DNA of 64,000 bases from Streptomyces mobaraensis NBRC 13819 = DSM 40847 (GTDB lineage Bacteria > Actinomycetota > Actinomycetes > Streptomycetales > Streptomycetaceae): contig NZ_CP072827.1 in the NCBI RefSeq assembly GCF_017916255.1, forward strand, positions 6,535,501-6,599,500. The letters are read 5' to 3'. Position 1 is the first letter of the stretch. Each line of letters starts with the position of its first letter. The notes under the pieces are model-generated. The model searched no databases, was not told the origin of the DNA, and saw only the letters and a program-made list of their open reading frames with translations. The translations under genes and the position numbers were made by a program. Of the stretch, positions 32,904 to 41,323 are shown piece by piece.

Positions 32904-34919
32904 TCAGATGGAGAACACGCCGTGGTCGTACCAGCCGTTTCCGGCGCTCTGGTCCCACCAGGCGCTCCACACCTTCCCGTTGGCCCCCGCCCAGAACACG
33001 TCCAGGTGCCCGGAGGTACGGGCCACCGCCGTGACGCCGCTGCCCGGCACGGCCGGGACGGGCCACTGGGCGGCGATGGGGAAGACCCCGTGGTCGTACC
33101 AGCCGTTCCCGGCGCTCTGGTCCCACCAGGCGCTCCACACCTTGCCGTCGGAGCCGACCCAGAAGACGTCGAGGTGGCCGCTGGTGCGGGCGACGGCGGC
33201 GACGCCGGTGCCGGGGGCGGCGGGGACGGGGAAGGAGGCGGCGATGGGGAAGGCGCCGTGGTCGTACCAGCCCGCGCCCGCGTTCTGGTCCCACCAGTTG
33301 CTCCAGATCTTGCCGTCGGTGCCGACCCAGAAGACGTCGAGGTGGCCGCTGGTGCGGGCGACGGCCGCGACGCCGCTGCCGGGGGCGGCGGGGACGGGGA
33401 AGGAGGCGGCGATGGGGAACGCGCCGTGGTCGTACCAGCCCGCGCCCGCGTTCTGGTCCCACCAGTTGCTCCAGATCTTGCCGTCGGTGCCGACCCAGAA
33501 GACGTCGAGATGGCCGGAGGTGCGGGCGACGGCGGCGACGTCGGTGCCGGAGGCGGCCTGGACCGGGAAGTCACGGGCGATGGGGAAGGCTCCGTGGTCG
33601 TACCAGCCCGCGCCCGCGTTCTGGTCCCACCAGTTGCTCCAGATCTTCCCGTCGGTGCCCGCCCAGAAGACGTCCAGGTGCCCGGAGGTCCGGGCGACCG
33701 AGGCGATGCCCGTCCCGGGGGCGGCGGGGGTGGGGAACTCGCGCGCGATGGGGAACGCGCCGTGGTCGTACCAGCCGTTCCCGGCGATCTGGTCCCACCA
33801 GTTGCTCCAGATCTTCCCGTCCGTGCCCGCCCAGAACACGTCGAGATGCCCCGAGGTCCGGGCGACGGACGTGACCCCGGTGTCGTGGGCCGCCGGCACC
33901 GGCCAGTCGCGGGCGATCGGGAACGCGCCGTGGTCGCCCCAGCTGTTCCCGGCCTGCTGGTCCCACCAGTTGCTCCACACCTTCCCGTCGGTGTTCACCC
34001 AGAAGACGTCCAGGTGGCCCGAGGTGCGCGCCACCGAGGTGACCCGGTTCGCGGGCAGCCGGGGCAGCAGCGTCTGCCGGATCCGGCGCTGGCACACCGC
34101 GCAGAACGGCTGACCCAGCACCCGCATCCGGCAGTTGTACTGCGGCCGGAACGCGGCGCAGTGGTAGTAGTCGGCCCCCTCGAACGCGCCCACCGTGGCG
34201 GCGCCGACGGGGTTGGGCTGCGTGTCGCACAGCGCACAGTTGGGGTTCCGCGTCGTCGGCATCGCCGTGGCGGGGGCGACGAGGTCGCGCCACTTGTTCG
34301 TCGCCCGGTTGGGATCGATGGTGACGTTCGGCTGCGCCGGCTCGACCGCCGGGTGGGTGTTGCGGTCGGTGTCGATGCCGCAGCCCAGGTAGGACTCGTA
34401 CTCGTCCGCGAGGCCGAACGCCGTGTGGCCCATCTCGTGCAGGCCGATCTCGTTGGCGTTGGGCGCGAGGGAGAAGACCGCGACCGATCCGCCCGAGCCG
34501 CCGTACACGGTCGAGTTGACGATCACCATCACCATGTTCCACTGCGGCACCTGCTGCCCGGCCACGGTGAGGGCGGTTCCCGTGTTGACCGTCAGCAGCC
34601 GGCGGGTGCCGTTGTTGCAGAACGCCGCGTCGAAGTAGGTGGCCGGTGCCGCGCCCGTGCCGCCGCAGGCCGTGGGGTCGTCGGCGCCGCTGTCCGCCGA
34701 GCGGACGTCCACCCGGTAGACGTTGATCGCGGACCGCAGCCCGGTGAACGGCGCGGTGGCGAAGAGGGTGTCGACGAAGCTCCGCGCGTTCGCGGCGAAC
34801 TGGCCCAGCTCGGTGGCGCGGTAGCCGTCGCCCATGATGACCAGGTTCCAGCGGGCGTTCGCCGGACCGTTGTCGACGATCTTGGTGGTGCCGATGACGG
34901 CACCGTCCCCCGTACCCAT
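32904..34919 (-). CDS. M64-family metallopeptidase fused to a seven-blade lectin-like propeller
   Basis: 671 residues. Residues 1-280 are an M64 (IgA peptidase) domain: start KIVDNGPANARWNLVIMGDG, zinc site GLHEMGHTAFGLADEYES and several paired cysteines (CALCDT, CRMR, CAVCQRR). From about 290 to the end, seven 56-residue repeats each start with VARTSGHLDVFW and contain DGKxWSNWWDQ and a WYDHGAFPIA-type blade end. This matches the PLL-type sugar-binding seven-bladed propeller, where each blade edge binds a saccharide. The protein would cleave a glycosylated target after lectin docking. No signal peptide is seen. It starts 1 bp after the upstream gene's stop. Confidence 0.85.
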   Translation of the reverse strand: MGTGDGAVIGTTKIVDNGPANARWNLVIMGDGYRATELGQFAANARSFVDTLFATAPFTGLRSAINVYRVDVRSADSGADDPTACGGTGAAPATYFDAAFCNNGTRRLLTVNTGTALTVAGQQVPQWNMVMVIVNSTVYGGSGGSVAVFSLAPNANEIGLHEMGHTAFGLADEYESYLGCGIDTDRNTHPAVEPAQPNVTIDPNRATNKWRDLVAPATAMPTTRNPNCALCDTQPNPVGAATVGAFEGADYYHCAAFRPQYNCRMRVLGQPFCAVCQRRIRQTLLPRLPANRVTSVARTSGHLDVFWVNTDGKVWSNWWDQQAGNSWGDHGAFPIARDWPVPAAHDTGVTSVARTSGHLDVFWAGTDGKIWSNWWDQIAGNGWYDHGAFPIAREFPTPAAPGTGIASVARTSGHLDVFWAGTDGKIWSNWWDQNAGAGWYDHGAFPIARDFPVQAASGTDVAAVARTSGHLDVFWVGTDGKIWSNWWDQNAGAGWYDHGAFPIAASFPVPAAPGSGVAAVARTSGHLDVFWVGTDGKIWSNWWDQNAGAGWYDHGAFPIAASFPVPAAPGTGVAAVARTSGHLDVFWVGSDGKVWSAWWDQSAGNGWYDHGVFPIAAQWPVPAVPGSGVTAVARTSGHLDVFWAGANGKVWSAWWDQSAGNGWYDHGVFSI
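32907..34055. repeat. seven tandem 168-bp coding repeats (propeller blades)
   Basis: The C-terminal half of the peptidase gene is seven direct repeats of 168 bp (56 codons). Copies three to six (for instance around 33230-33560) are nearly identical at DNA level, while the outermost copies diverge more. That gradient is what unequal crossing-over or recent internal duplication produces. Confidence 0.85.
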
Positions 34920-34920
34920 C

Positions 34921-35415
34921 TCAACGGCCCCCCTCGGGCGTCTCGTCGGTCTCGTCCGTGTCCGGTGTGAGGGAGAAGCGCGCCACCTCGGCCGCGGCGG
35001 CCACCGTCGGCCCCGGGGTGAGCGGGCTGCTCACCAGGGCGACGTGGTCGGCCCCCTCGATCTCGGGGACCAGCACCGCGAACGTCCCCTTCGGCTCGTC
35101 CACCGGCACCCGGGCGAGCGAGCGCTCCGCGTCGTCGGAGAACACCTCGGCGTCGTGGCGCACCGGGGGGTGCATGACGCGCCGGTAGAGCGGCCGTTGC
35201 CGGCCGTCGCGGACCTCCACCCAGAAGCCCTTGACCTCGGACTCCCCGGCCGTCGCGGCCGTGGGGTGCGGGCCGGTCAGGTCGTCGGTGGGCGGCGGGG
35301 CGGCGTCCACCCGCTGCCGGGAGACGAGCCGGATGTCCGGCCCCTCGTACTCGAAGATCAGCCGGACGGCGGCCGGGGCGGCCGGTCCGGAGCCGGTGTG
35401 CTGTTCGGATGTCAC
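34921..35415 (-). CDS. beta-sandwich-like protein of unknown function, partner of the M64 peptidase
   Basis: 164 residues from GTG 35413-35415 preceded by GGGGATGG. It reads as alternating beta strands (VRLIFEYEGPDIRLVSRQRV, GFWVEVRDGRQRPLYRRVM, GTFAVLVPEIEGADHVALVSS) and resembles an Ig-like or accessory fold without a recognised name. Its stop lies 1 bp before the peptidase ATG, so the two are made together. A role as chaperone, inhibitor or targeting partner of the peptidase is inferred from this coupling only. Confidence 0.7.
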   Translation of the reverse strand: MTSEQHTGSGPAAPAAVRLIFEYEGPDIRLVSRQRVDAAPPPTDDLTGPHPTAATAGESEVKGFWVEVRDGRQRPLYRRVMHPPVRHDAEVFSDDAERSLARVPVDEPKGTFAVLVPEIEGADHVALVSSPLTPGPTVAAAAEVARFSLTPDTDETDETPEGGR

Positions 35416-35960
35416 GGTCGTCCATCCCCATTTCAGGGTTCTCAGGGTTGCCGGGCGGTGTCCTTGCCGGGGCGGTGTCCGGGGCGCTTTCCGGGGCACG
35501 GTTCCGCTGGGATCCGGGGAGCGCCGACGATGGGGATGCCCTCGGGAAGGGACGGGACCCGGGACGTCCGGGACGGAGACCGTCGGGACGGCGACCGTCG
35601 GGACGGGGACGCGTCGGCCCTTCGGGAAGGCGCGGGCCCGGCCGCGGGCGGACGGGCGCAGGGCGGGGCACGGAGAGCGGGCAGTCCACGAGCGGGAGAA
35701 CAGAGGGCGGGGAACCGGCTCGCGTCGCACGGCCCGCACCCGGCCCGCGCACCGCTCACGCCCCGGCGGTGCCGTCGGACGATTGCCCGGCGCCGCCACT
35801 GGTCATGGTGAGGGCGCGCCGGACACCCGCGCAATACCCCCGAACGGGTGATGTGGGGTGGGGCGGCAGGGGCGCGGCGGGGTGCCGCGTACACGGGTAC
35901 GACCCCGCCGCGCGGCGGGGTCGTACGCGTCGGGCCGCCGCACGTCCGGCCGCCGCGCGG
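35416..35960. other. 545-bp intergenic region with short repeats and a terminator
   Basis: Upstream of the peptidase pair and downstream of the SDR gene. Contains GACCGTCGGGACGG twice in tandem (about 35578-35608) and other GGGAC/CGTC runs, then a perfect 30-bp palindrome at 35897-35926. Open frames crossing it are composition-driven; I see no gene. The promoter of the peptidase operon should be in its left part. Confidence 0.5.
35897..35926 (-). terminator. perfect 30-bp palindrome, probable terminator of the SDR gene
   Basis: GTACGACCCCGCCGC is followed without spacer by its reverse complement. It lies 35 bp beyond the SDR stop codon on the minus strand. There is no T run, as is usual for Streptomyces terminators. 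Confidence 0.65.
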
Positions 35961-36980
35961 TCAGCGCCGGGCGCGTCGCAGGCCACCGGCCACGCCCGCC
36001 CCGGCCGCCAGCGCGGCCAGCGCCAGGGCGCCGCGGTGGCGGGAGGCCCACGGCTGGGCGGCCCGGACGACCGTCCGGTCGTCGAAGAGGCCGTGGGCGC
36101 CGAAGTCGTGGCCGCCCTCGTCGTCCTCCGGATGCCAGAGGTTGACCGGCATGCCCTCCTCCGTCGGCATGGACGTCTGCTGGGCGGAGAAGCCGGTACG
36201 GGCGAGGTAGCGGTCCAGCAGCCCCGGCGCCACCGCGTTCGCGAGCAGCGTCCCGACGGTGCTGCCGCCGATCCAGTACTCGCGCCGGCGCGGGTGGTCG
36301 GCCGCGTACACGACGGCCCGGGCGGCCACCTCCGGCTGGTAGATCGGCGGTACGGGCTGGGGGCGGCGCGGCATCCGGGTCAGCGCCCACCGGAACTGCG
36401 GCGTGTTGACGGCCGGCAGCTGGACCATCGTCGTCCGCACCCTGCTGCCCTCGTGCAGCAGCTCGCAGCGCAGCGACTCGTTCATGCCCTGGATGGCGTG
36501 CTTGGCCCCGCAGTAGGCGGACTGGAGGGGGATGCCGCGGTAGGCGAGGGCCGAGCCGACCTGCACGATCGTGCCGTGGTCGCGGGGCAGCATGCGGGAC
36601 AGGGCGGCCTGGGTCCCGTACACGTACCCCAGATAGGTGACTTCCGTCGTGCGCCGGAACTCGTCCGGTTCGATCTCGACGAAGGGCGCGAAGACGGTGG
36701 CGAAGGCGTTGTTGACCCAGACGTCGACCGGGCCGAACTCCTCCTCCACCCGGTTCGCCGCCTCCCGCACGGCGTGCGCGTCGGCCATGTCCACGGGGAT
36801 GGCGAGGGCTCTGCCCCCGGCCTTCTCGACTTCCCGGACGGCGGCGTCGAGCCCCTTCCGTCCCCGTGCCAACAGGGCGACGCTGTCTCCGCGAGCGGCG
36901 AACGCCCGGGCGGTCGCCCGCCCGACCCCGCCGCTCGCACCGGTCACCACGACGACTTTCGGCCTCCTGCGGATGTTCAC
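35961..36980 (-). CDS. SDR-family oxidoreductase
   Basis: 339 residues from GTG 36978-36980. Classical short-chain dehydrogenase: cofactor motif VVVTGASGGVGRATA, DVWVNNAFATVF (NNA), then the catalytic Ser in VQVGSALAYRG and the Tyr/Lys pair in SAYCGAKHAIQG. About 90 residues beyond the usual 250 form a tail with IGGSTVGTLLANAVAPG and a C-terminal hydrophobic helix (ALALAALAAGAGVAGGL) that may anchor it in the membrane. Substrate unknown. It is divergent from the polysaccharide deacetylase gene. Confidence 0.9.
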   Translation of the reverse strand: MNIRRRPKVVVVTGASGGVGRATARAFAARGDSVALLARGRKGLDAAVREVEKAGGRALAIPVDMADAHAVREAANRVEEEFGPVDVWVNNAFATVFAPFVEIEPDEFRRTTEVTYLGYVYGTQAALSRMLPRDHGTIVQVGSALAYRGIPLQSAYCGAKHAIQGMNESLRCELLHEGSRVRTTMVQLPAVNTPQFRWALTRMPRRPQPVPPIYQPEVAARAVVYAADHPRRREYWIGGSTVGTLLANAVAPGLLDRYLARTGFSAQQTSMPTEEGMPVNLWHPEDDEGGHDFGAHGLFDDRTVVRAAQPWASRHRGALALAALAAGAGVAGGLRRARR

Positions 36981-37056
36981 CGCCGCCGGGTACCCGGCCG
37001 GGTGGACGGCAAACGGGGGCGGGGCGCGGACCGGTCGGTTCCGGCATGCTCGGCGT

Positions 37057-37893
37057 ATGCGAAACCACCGCGTACCGACGCTCGCCGCGCTGCTCGTCCT
37101 GGTCGTGCTGATGCCGGGGCCGGCACTCGGTCCGGCCGCCGCGAACGCCGTCGCCCGCACGAGAGCGGCGACCGCCGGGGGCCGCGCGCCGGCCGCGGGC
37201 CCCGGCTCGGTAGAGCGGCTGTACGGATCCGAGAACCGCACCTTCCCGACGACGCGCCGCGAGGTGGCCCTCACCTTCAACGCCGCCTGGGACGAGGCCG
37301 GCCTGGCGGACGTCCTGCGCACGCTCGACCGGAGCGGAGCGCCCGCCACCTTCTTCCCCACCGGCCGGTTCGCCGAGCGCCACCCGGACGCCGTCCGGGC
37401 GATGGCCCGCCGGCACGGCGTCGGCAGCCACTCGCACACCCACCCACACTTCTCCCGCCTCACGCGCGCGGAGGTGGAGGAGGAGGTGACGGCCGCCGAC
37501 CGCGCTCTGCGCGCCACGGGCACCGTCCCCCTGCCCTTCTTCCGTTTCCCCTACGGCGAGACCACGCCGCAGGCCATCGCCCACGTCAACTCCCTCGGCT
37601 TCGCCGACATCGAGTGGACCACCGACACCAAGGGCTACCTCGGCACCCCAGGCGGGATGACCGTCCAGCAGGCGGTGAAGCGCGTCGCCGACGTCCTCCG
37701 CCCCGGCGCCATCATCCAGATGCACATCGGCTCCGCCGACGGCTCGGGCGAGGTCCTGGACGCGGAAGCGCTCCCGCAGATCATCGACTTGGTGCGGGCG
37801 CGGGGGTACGAGGTGGTGGACCTGCGGGGGCCGGCGGGCGCCGCCACCGCGCCGGATCGGACCGGCCCGGTCAGACGGACCACTTCTCCTTGA
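37057..37893 (+). CDS. secreted polysaccharide deacetylase-family protein
   Basis: 278 residues. A signal peptide (MRNHRVPTLAALLVLVVLMP then GPALGPAAANA) is followed by the NodB homology domain: motif 1 VALTFNAAWDEAG, motif 2 GVGSHSHTHPHFSRL with the two metal histidines, and FFRFPYGETTP. Motif 1 lacks the usual TFDDG double Asp, having NAAWD; this variant is common in Streptomyces members, so activity may persist. It would remove acetyl groups from a cell-wall or extracellular glycan. Its 3' end overlaps the convergent lipoprotein gene by 23 bp. Confidence 0.88.
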   Translation: MRNHRVPTLAALLVLVVLMPGPALGPAAANAVARTRAATAGGRAPAAGPGSVERLYGSENRTFPTTRREVALTFNAAWDEAGLADVLRTLDRSGAPATFFPTGRFAERHPDAVRAMARRHGVGSHSHTHPHFSRLTRAEVEEEVTAADRALRATGTVPLPFFRFPYGETTPQAIAHVNSLGFADIEWTTDTKGYLGTPGGMTVQQAVKRVADVLRPGAIIQMHIGSADGSGEVLDAEALPQIIDLVRARGYEVVDLRGPAGAATAPDRTGPVRRTTSP

Positions 37894-38422
37894 TCGTCGC
37901 GACCTGGCCCTTGCCGTCGAGCGTGATCTCGTAGACGTTGCCGTAGCAGCCGAACGGCGGCTTCACGCGGCTGTGGTCCTCGGCCAGGCAGCGGTCGATG
38001 TGCATGGCCAGCTGGTCCTTGTCGACCGGCTTGTACTGCCCCGGGCCCGCGCTCAGCGCGAGCTGCGCCTTGACGCCGGAGGCGAGCGTGTAGTGCTTGG
38101 CCTCGCCCTCACCGTGGTAGATCCAGTCGTTGGGCGTGCACTTGGGCTTCGCCGTCTGGGCCTCGAAGCCGCTCGCGTCCCGCTCCAGCTTCACCTCGAT
38201 CATCGTGTGCCCGGCGGGCATGACGGGCGGCTTGCCGCCGCAGTCGTAGGTGTCCGGGCCGGCGTCGCCGCCCTTGGCCGGCTTGGCGGACGGCTTCGCC
38301 GAGGCGGCCGAACCGCCGGAGCCGCCGGCCGCCTTGTCGTCCTCCGGCCCACAGGCGGCGAGCCCGCCGGTCAGCGCGGTCACGAGCAGCAGCGTGCTCA
38401 CGATCCGTCGGGTCGAGCGCAT
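37871..38422 (-). CDS. secreted lipoprotein, unknown function
   Basis: 183 residues. Signal sequence RRIVSTLLLVTALTGGLAAC ends in a lipobox with the lipidated Cys near residue 24, followed by a Gly/Ser/Ala/Lys-rich linker. The mature domain has four cysteines (DTYDCGGKPP, AKPKCTPND, DRCLAEDHS, FGCYGNVYE) that could make two disulfides. No enzyme motif was seen. ATG 38420-38422; the divergent spacer to the next gene is AT-rich and carries a small palindrome GATCA-TGCT-TGATC near 38467-38480. Confidence 0.8.
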   Translation of the reverse strand: MRSTRRIVSTLLLVTALTGGLAACGPEDDKAAGGSGGSAASAKPSAKPAKGGDAGPDTYDCGGKPPVMPAGHTMIEVKLERDASGFEAQTAKPKCTPNDWIYHGEGEAKHYTLASGVKAQLALSAGPGQYKPVDKDQLAMHIDRCLAEDHSRVKPPFGCYGNVYEITLDGKGQVATIKEKWSV

Positions 38423-38582
38423 AAGAATCCCCCGTGCAATGAAACGTGAAGAGTAAATTGACGTGATCATGCTTGATCGTCGAGTGTTCTACACCAGCGA
38501 CGACCCAAGATCCAATCGGTGCCGCGCACGGGAACGCGGACTCTTCGTTGCCGCGCCGGGGGAAACCGGCGATGCTGGCCCG

Positions 38583-38897
38583 ATGCCGGGACAGCGCAAG
38601 AGGAAACGTCAGCGGGAGCGTGAGAGGGAGCGGGCCGTTGACCGGTTCGGGCCCGAGGCGGGGTGGTGGCAGCCGCTGTTCGAGACCCGGGACGAGGAGG
38701 AGTGGCACGCGCATCTGCGGAGTCTCCGGGAGGCCGACCCCGGGATCGACTGGTCGGCGATGCGGATGGACATGTTCTGCGGGCGCCTGACGCAGCCGAC
38801 CGTCTTCCGGCTGAGCCGGTTCGTGCCGCACGACACTTCGGGTGCCGGTTCCGGTCCGGGGCAGGCGAGCGTCCCCGGGACCGGCACGGCTGACTGA
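38583..38897 (+). CDS. small conserved hypothetical protein
   Basis: 104 residues from ATG 38583. An arginine/lysine/glutamate-rich start (PGQRKRKRQRERERERAVD) is followed by GWWQPLFETRDEEEWHAHLR, then IDWSAMRMDMFCGRLTQPTV and a glycine-rich end. No domain recognised. A longer start at 38463 exists but runs through the promoter-like spacer shared with the lipoprotein gene. It is convergent with the Clp_N-like fragment, whose stop lies 8 bp away. Confidence 0.55.
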   Translation: MPGQRKRKRQRERERERAVDRFGPEAGWWQPLFETRDEEEWHAHLRSLREADPGIDWSAMRMDMFCGRLTQPTVFRLSRFVPHDTSGAGSGPGQASVPGTGTAD

Positions 38898-38904
38898 CCG
38901 TTCG

Positions 38905-39183
38905 CTACCGCTCGTCGCGCGCGGCGAGCCGTTCGGCGATCACGGTCCTGACCGTCTCGTGCAGCTCGTCCGACGTGAAACCGAGGCCGCGCAGGATCCG
39001 CGCGGCCGGGCTCTCCTCGACGCGGATCAGGCCCAGCAGGGTGTGTTCCGTGCCGATCCAGTCGTGGCCGAGGTCGGCCGCCGCGAGGCGGGCCTGCTCA
39101 CCGCTCGGAGAACCCCTCCGGAGCCCGCCACTCGTGTTCCAGGACCGCGTGGACGATGGAGTCGCGCCACGCCCCGTCCACAT
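38905..39183 (-). pseudogene. Clp N-terminal domain fragment overlapping the acetyltransferase end
   Basis: Only the last 65 or so residues look protein-like: SGEQARLAAADLGHDWIGTE, then HTLLGLIRVEESPAARILRG, GFTSDELHETV. That is half of a Clp_N double repeat (IGTEHxLLGL motif), without the usual start FTDRARRV. The upstream part of the frame only mirrors the acetyltransferase gene. Domain and acetyltransferase overlap in different frames at their junction (39098-39106), so this is either a truncated remnant or a frameshifted fusion. I annotate it as a fragment. Confidence 0.5.
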
Positions 39184-39664
39184 GGAACTGCTCCCGTATG
39201 CGGCCCTCTTCGGCCAGTCCCGCCTTCGCCAGCGTCCTGCCCGACGCGATGTTGGACGGGGAGCGGGTGGCCCAGATCCGGTGCAGTCCCAGGTGCCGGA
39301 AGCCGAGCGCGCAGAGCAGGTGAACCGTTTCGGTGCCGAAGCCGGCGCCCCACGTGTCCGGGTGGAGCATGAAGCCGATGGTGCCGGCCTTCTCGGAGAA
39401 CGGGTCCAGGTCCAGGTCGGCCCGCCCGATCAGCCGGGCGTCGGCCGAGCGGACCACCGCGAGCATGTAGACGGTGCGCGGCACCGCGCCCGCGTGGCCC
39501 GCCGCGCGGGAGATCGACTCCGCGACCTCGTCCCGGGTCTGCGCCCGGCCCCTCATGTGCTGCGCGACGTCGGCGTGGCCCTGGACGGCGTGGAGCGCGT
39601 CGAGGTCGGTGCCGCGGATCTCGCGGAGGCGGAGCCGGGAGCCGGTGACGGTGATCGGGTGCAT
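39098..39664 (-). CDS. GNAT-family N-acetyltransferase
   Basis: 188 residues, RimJ/RimL-like. Start ITVTGSRLRLREIRGTDLDA; core IGRADLDLDPFSEKAGTIGF, then MLHPDTWGAGFGTETVHLL, where the acetyl-CoA phosphate loop is W-G-x-G-F-G-T-E, and FRHLGLHRIWATRSPSNIAS with the conserved Asn. It should transfer an acetyl group from acetyl-CoA to an amine, possibly a protein N-terminus or a small molecule. Its stop lies inside the Clp_N-like fragment. Confidence 0.9.
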   Translation of the reverse strand: MHPITVTGSRLRLREIRGTDLDALHAVQGHADVAQHMRGRAQTRDEVAESISRAAGHAGAVPRTVYMLAVVRSADARLIGRADLDLDPFSEKAGTIGFMLHPDTWGAGFGTETVHLLCALGFRHLGLHRIWATRSPSNIASGRTLAKAGLAEEGRIREQFHVDGAWRDSIVHAVLEHEWRAPEGFSER

Positions 39665-39799
39665 GGGGGAACGGTAGCGACGGGCGCGGCGGGATTCCCC
39701 TCATTTCCAGGGCGCCCGTTGGCACGTTCGTCCGGCAGGGCTTATGTCGCCCCGGGGGAGGGCCGGCCTCGCGTGGCGAGTCGGCCCTCCCCGCCGCCG

Positions 39800-41323
39800 T
39801 CAGCCGCGCGCGCCCCCGCCGAGGGAACTCAGGTCGTGGGCGTAGATGCCGACCGCGTGGGCGATGACGTCGATGTTGGTGTCGAACGCCTTGAGGTCGA
39901 GGTTCGACAGGTTGTCGCCCTTCGCGTGGTAGTTGGGGTCGTACGGGGCGCCGGCCTTGCCGCCGAACTTGGCGGCCTGCTCCGGGGACTTGATGCCCTC
40001 GGCGCCGGTGAAGGTGCCGCCGGCGGGGATGCCGGTGGCGATGAACGGGCCGTAGTCGGAACGGCCGTCGAAGTCGGTGCCCTCGTGGGGCTTGCCCTTG
40101 CGGTCGAGGTAGCCGTTGATCAGCTTCTCGATCTCCGCGGAGCCCTTGGGGCCGGGGCCGGAGCCCTTGTGGTCGGAGTCGTCGCCGTCGTAGACCAGCT
40201 GGGCCGGGTTGGGCGAGGCGATCATGTCGAAGTTGAGGTAGAGGGCGATCTTCTTGCGCTCGGCCTCGGAGAGCTGCGCCACGTAGTGCTCGGAGCCCAG
40301 CAGCCCCAGTTCCTCGCCCGACCACCAGGCGAAGCGGACCTTGTTGGTGGGCTGCTGACCGGAGCGGCGGGTGCGGTCGGCGAGCTTGAGGGCGACCTCC
40401 AGCAGGCCGGCGGAGCCGGAACCGTTGTCGTTGATGCCCGGGCCCTCCGGGACGGAGTCGAGGTGGCTCCCGAGCGCGACGACGTGGCGCGGGTCGCCGC
40501 CCCGCGTCTCGGCGATCACATTGGGGGTGCGCCGCTTGATGTGCTGCTGCTGGATGTCGAGGGCCACTCGCACCTCGCCCTTGGCCGCCGCCGCGGCCAG
40601 CGCCTCGCCGTCGGCCTGAGAGATGCCGGCGGTGGGCACCTTGCCGTCGGCCGGGCTCCCGAACGACGGCTTCGCCACGCCGCCCGCGACGTTGTTGTAG
40701 ATGATCGTGCCGACCGCGCCCGCCGCGGCGGCGGCCTTCTGCTTCTCCGCGAAGGTGCAGCCGCCGCGCTTCACGAGGGCGATCCGGCCGGTGAAGGACG
40801 TCCCCTGGTAGTCGTCGGCCGCGCAGCCGGAGTCCTTGTCCACCCGGGCGAGCGCCAGCGCCGCCCGCAGCCCCGACTTCGGCGTCGACGGCGAGAACTC
40901 CGCCGCCTTGACCTGGAGATCACGTGCGTCGGGGGAGACGACCGACAGCTTCTCGGTCAGCGTCTTCGCCTGCCAGACGTCGAACCACTGGTACGAGACC
41001 CGGTAACCGGCCTGCTTCAGCAGCCGGTGGACGTACGCGGCCGACGCCTCGTGACCGGCCGTCCCCGCGGCCCGGTTGCCGCCGTTGGCGTCCGCGATCC
41101 GCTGCAGCGCCTTGAGGTGCCGGTACGCGCCCTTCGCCGACGCGTCCCGTTCCAGCTGTCTCGCGAGCCGTTCGGCCTTCCGGTGCTGGCGCGCCGGGCC
41201 GTCGGCGGTCCGGGCGTCGGCCGGTGCGGCGGAGAGCAGCACGGGGGCAGCGACGGCGGTGGATATGAGGGCGGCCAGCGCTTTGCGGCCACGCGGGCCA
41301 CGGGGGCGACGGGGGAGGCGCAC
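39800..41323 (-). CDS. secreted M28-family aminopeptidase with PA domain
   Basis: 507 residues. A twin-arginine-like basic start and signal (KALAALISTAVAAPVLLSAA) precede a PA domain (SFTGRIALVKRGGCTFAEKQ) and the M28 zinc peptidase core: metal His in VVALGSHLDSVPEGPG, Asp in INDNGSGSAGLLE, the Glu pair in RFAWWSGEELGLLGSEHY, then FDMIASPN and PNYHAKGDNL. It resembles the S. griseus-type aminopeptidase and Y family. Expected to be exported and to release N-terminal hydrophobic residues from peptides. Confidence 0.93.
   Translation of the reverse strand: MRLPRRPRGPRGRKALAALISTAVAAPVLLSAAPADARTADGPARQHRKAERLARQLERDASAKGAYRHLKALQRIADANGGNRAAGTAGHEASAAYVHRLLKQAGYRVSYQWFDVWQAKTLTEKLSVVSPDARDLQVKAAEFSPSTPKSGLRAALALARVDKDSGCAADDYQGTSFTGRIALVKRGGCTFAEKQKAAAAAGAVGTIIYNNVAGGVAKPSFGSPADGKVPTAGISQADGEALAAAAAKGEVRVALDIQQQHIKRRTPNVIAETRGGDPRHVVALGSHLDSVPEGPGINDNGSGSAGLLEVALKLADRTRRSGQQPTNKVRFAWWSGEELGLLGSEHYVAQLSEAERKKIALYLNFDMIASPNPAQLVYDGDDSDHKGSGPGPKGSAEIEKLINGYLDRKGKPHEGTDFDGRSDYGPFIATGIPAGGTFTGAEGIKSPEQAAKFGGKAGAPYDPNYHAKGDNLSNLDLKAFDTNIDVIAHAVGIYAHDLSSLGGGARG

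Noticed and set aside
27752..33034. A 1760-codon plus-strand frame and a 1716-codon minus-strand frame
   Set aside because: Both are shadows of mrpD and the FAD/Fe-S oxidoreductase; composition is Arg/Pro/Gly/His-rich with no domain, while the true frames have clear motifs.
37057..37893. Inactive polysaccharide deacetylase because TFDDG is missing
   Set aside because: The NAAWD variant recurs in Streptomyces homologues and the metal histidines are present, so inactivity cannot be claimed.
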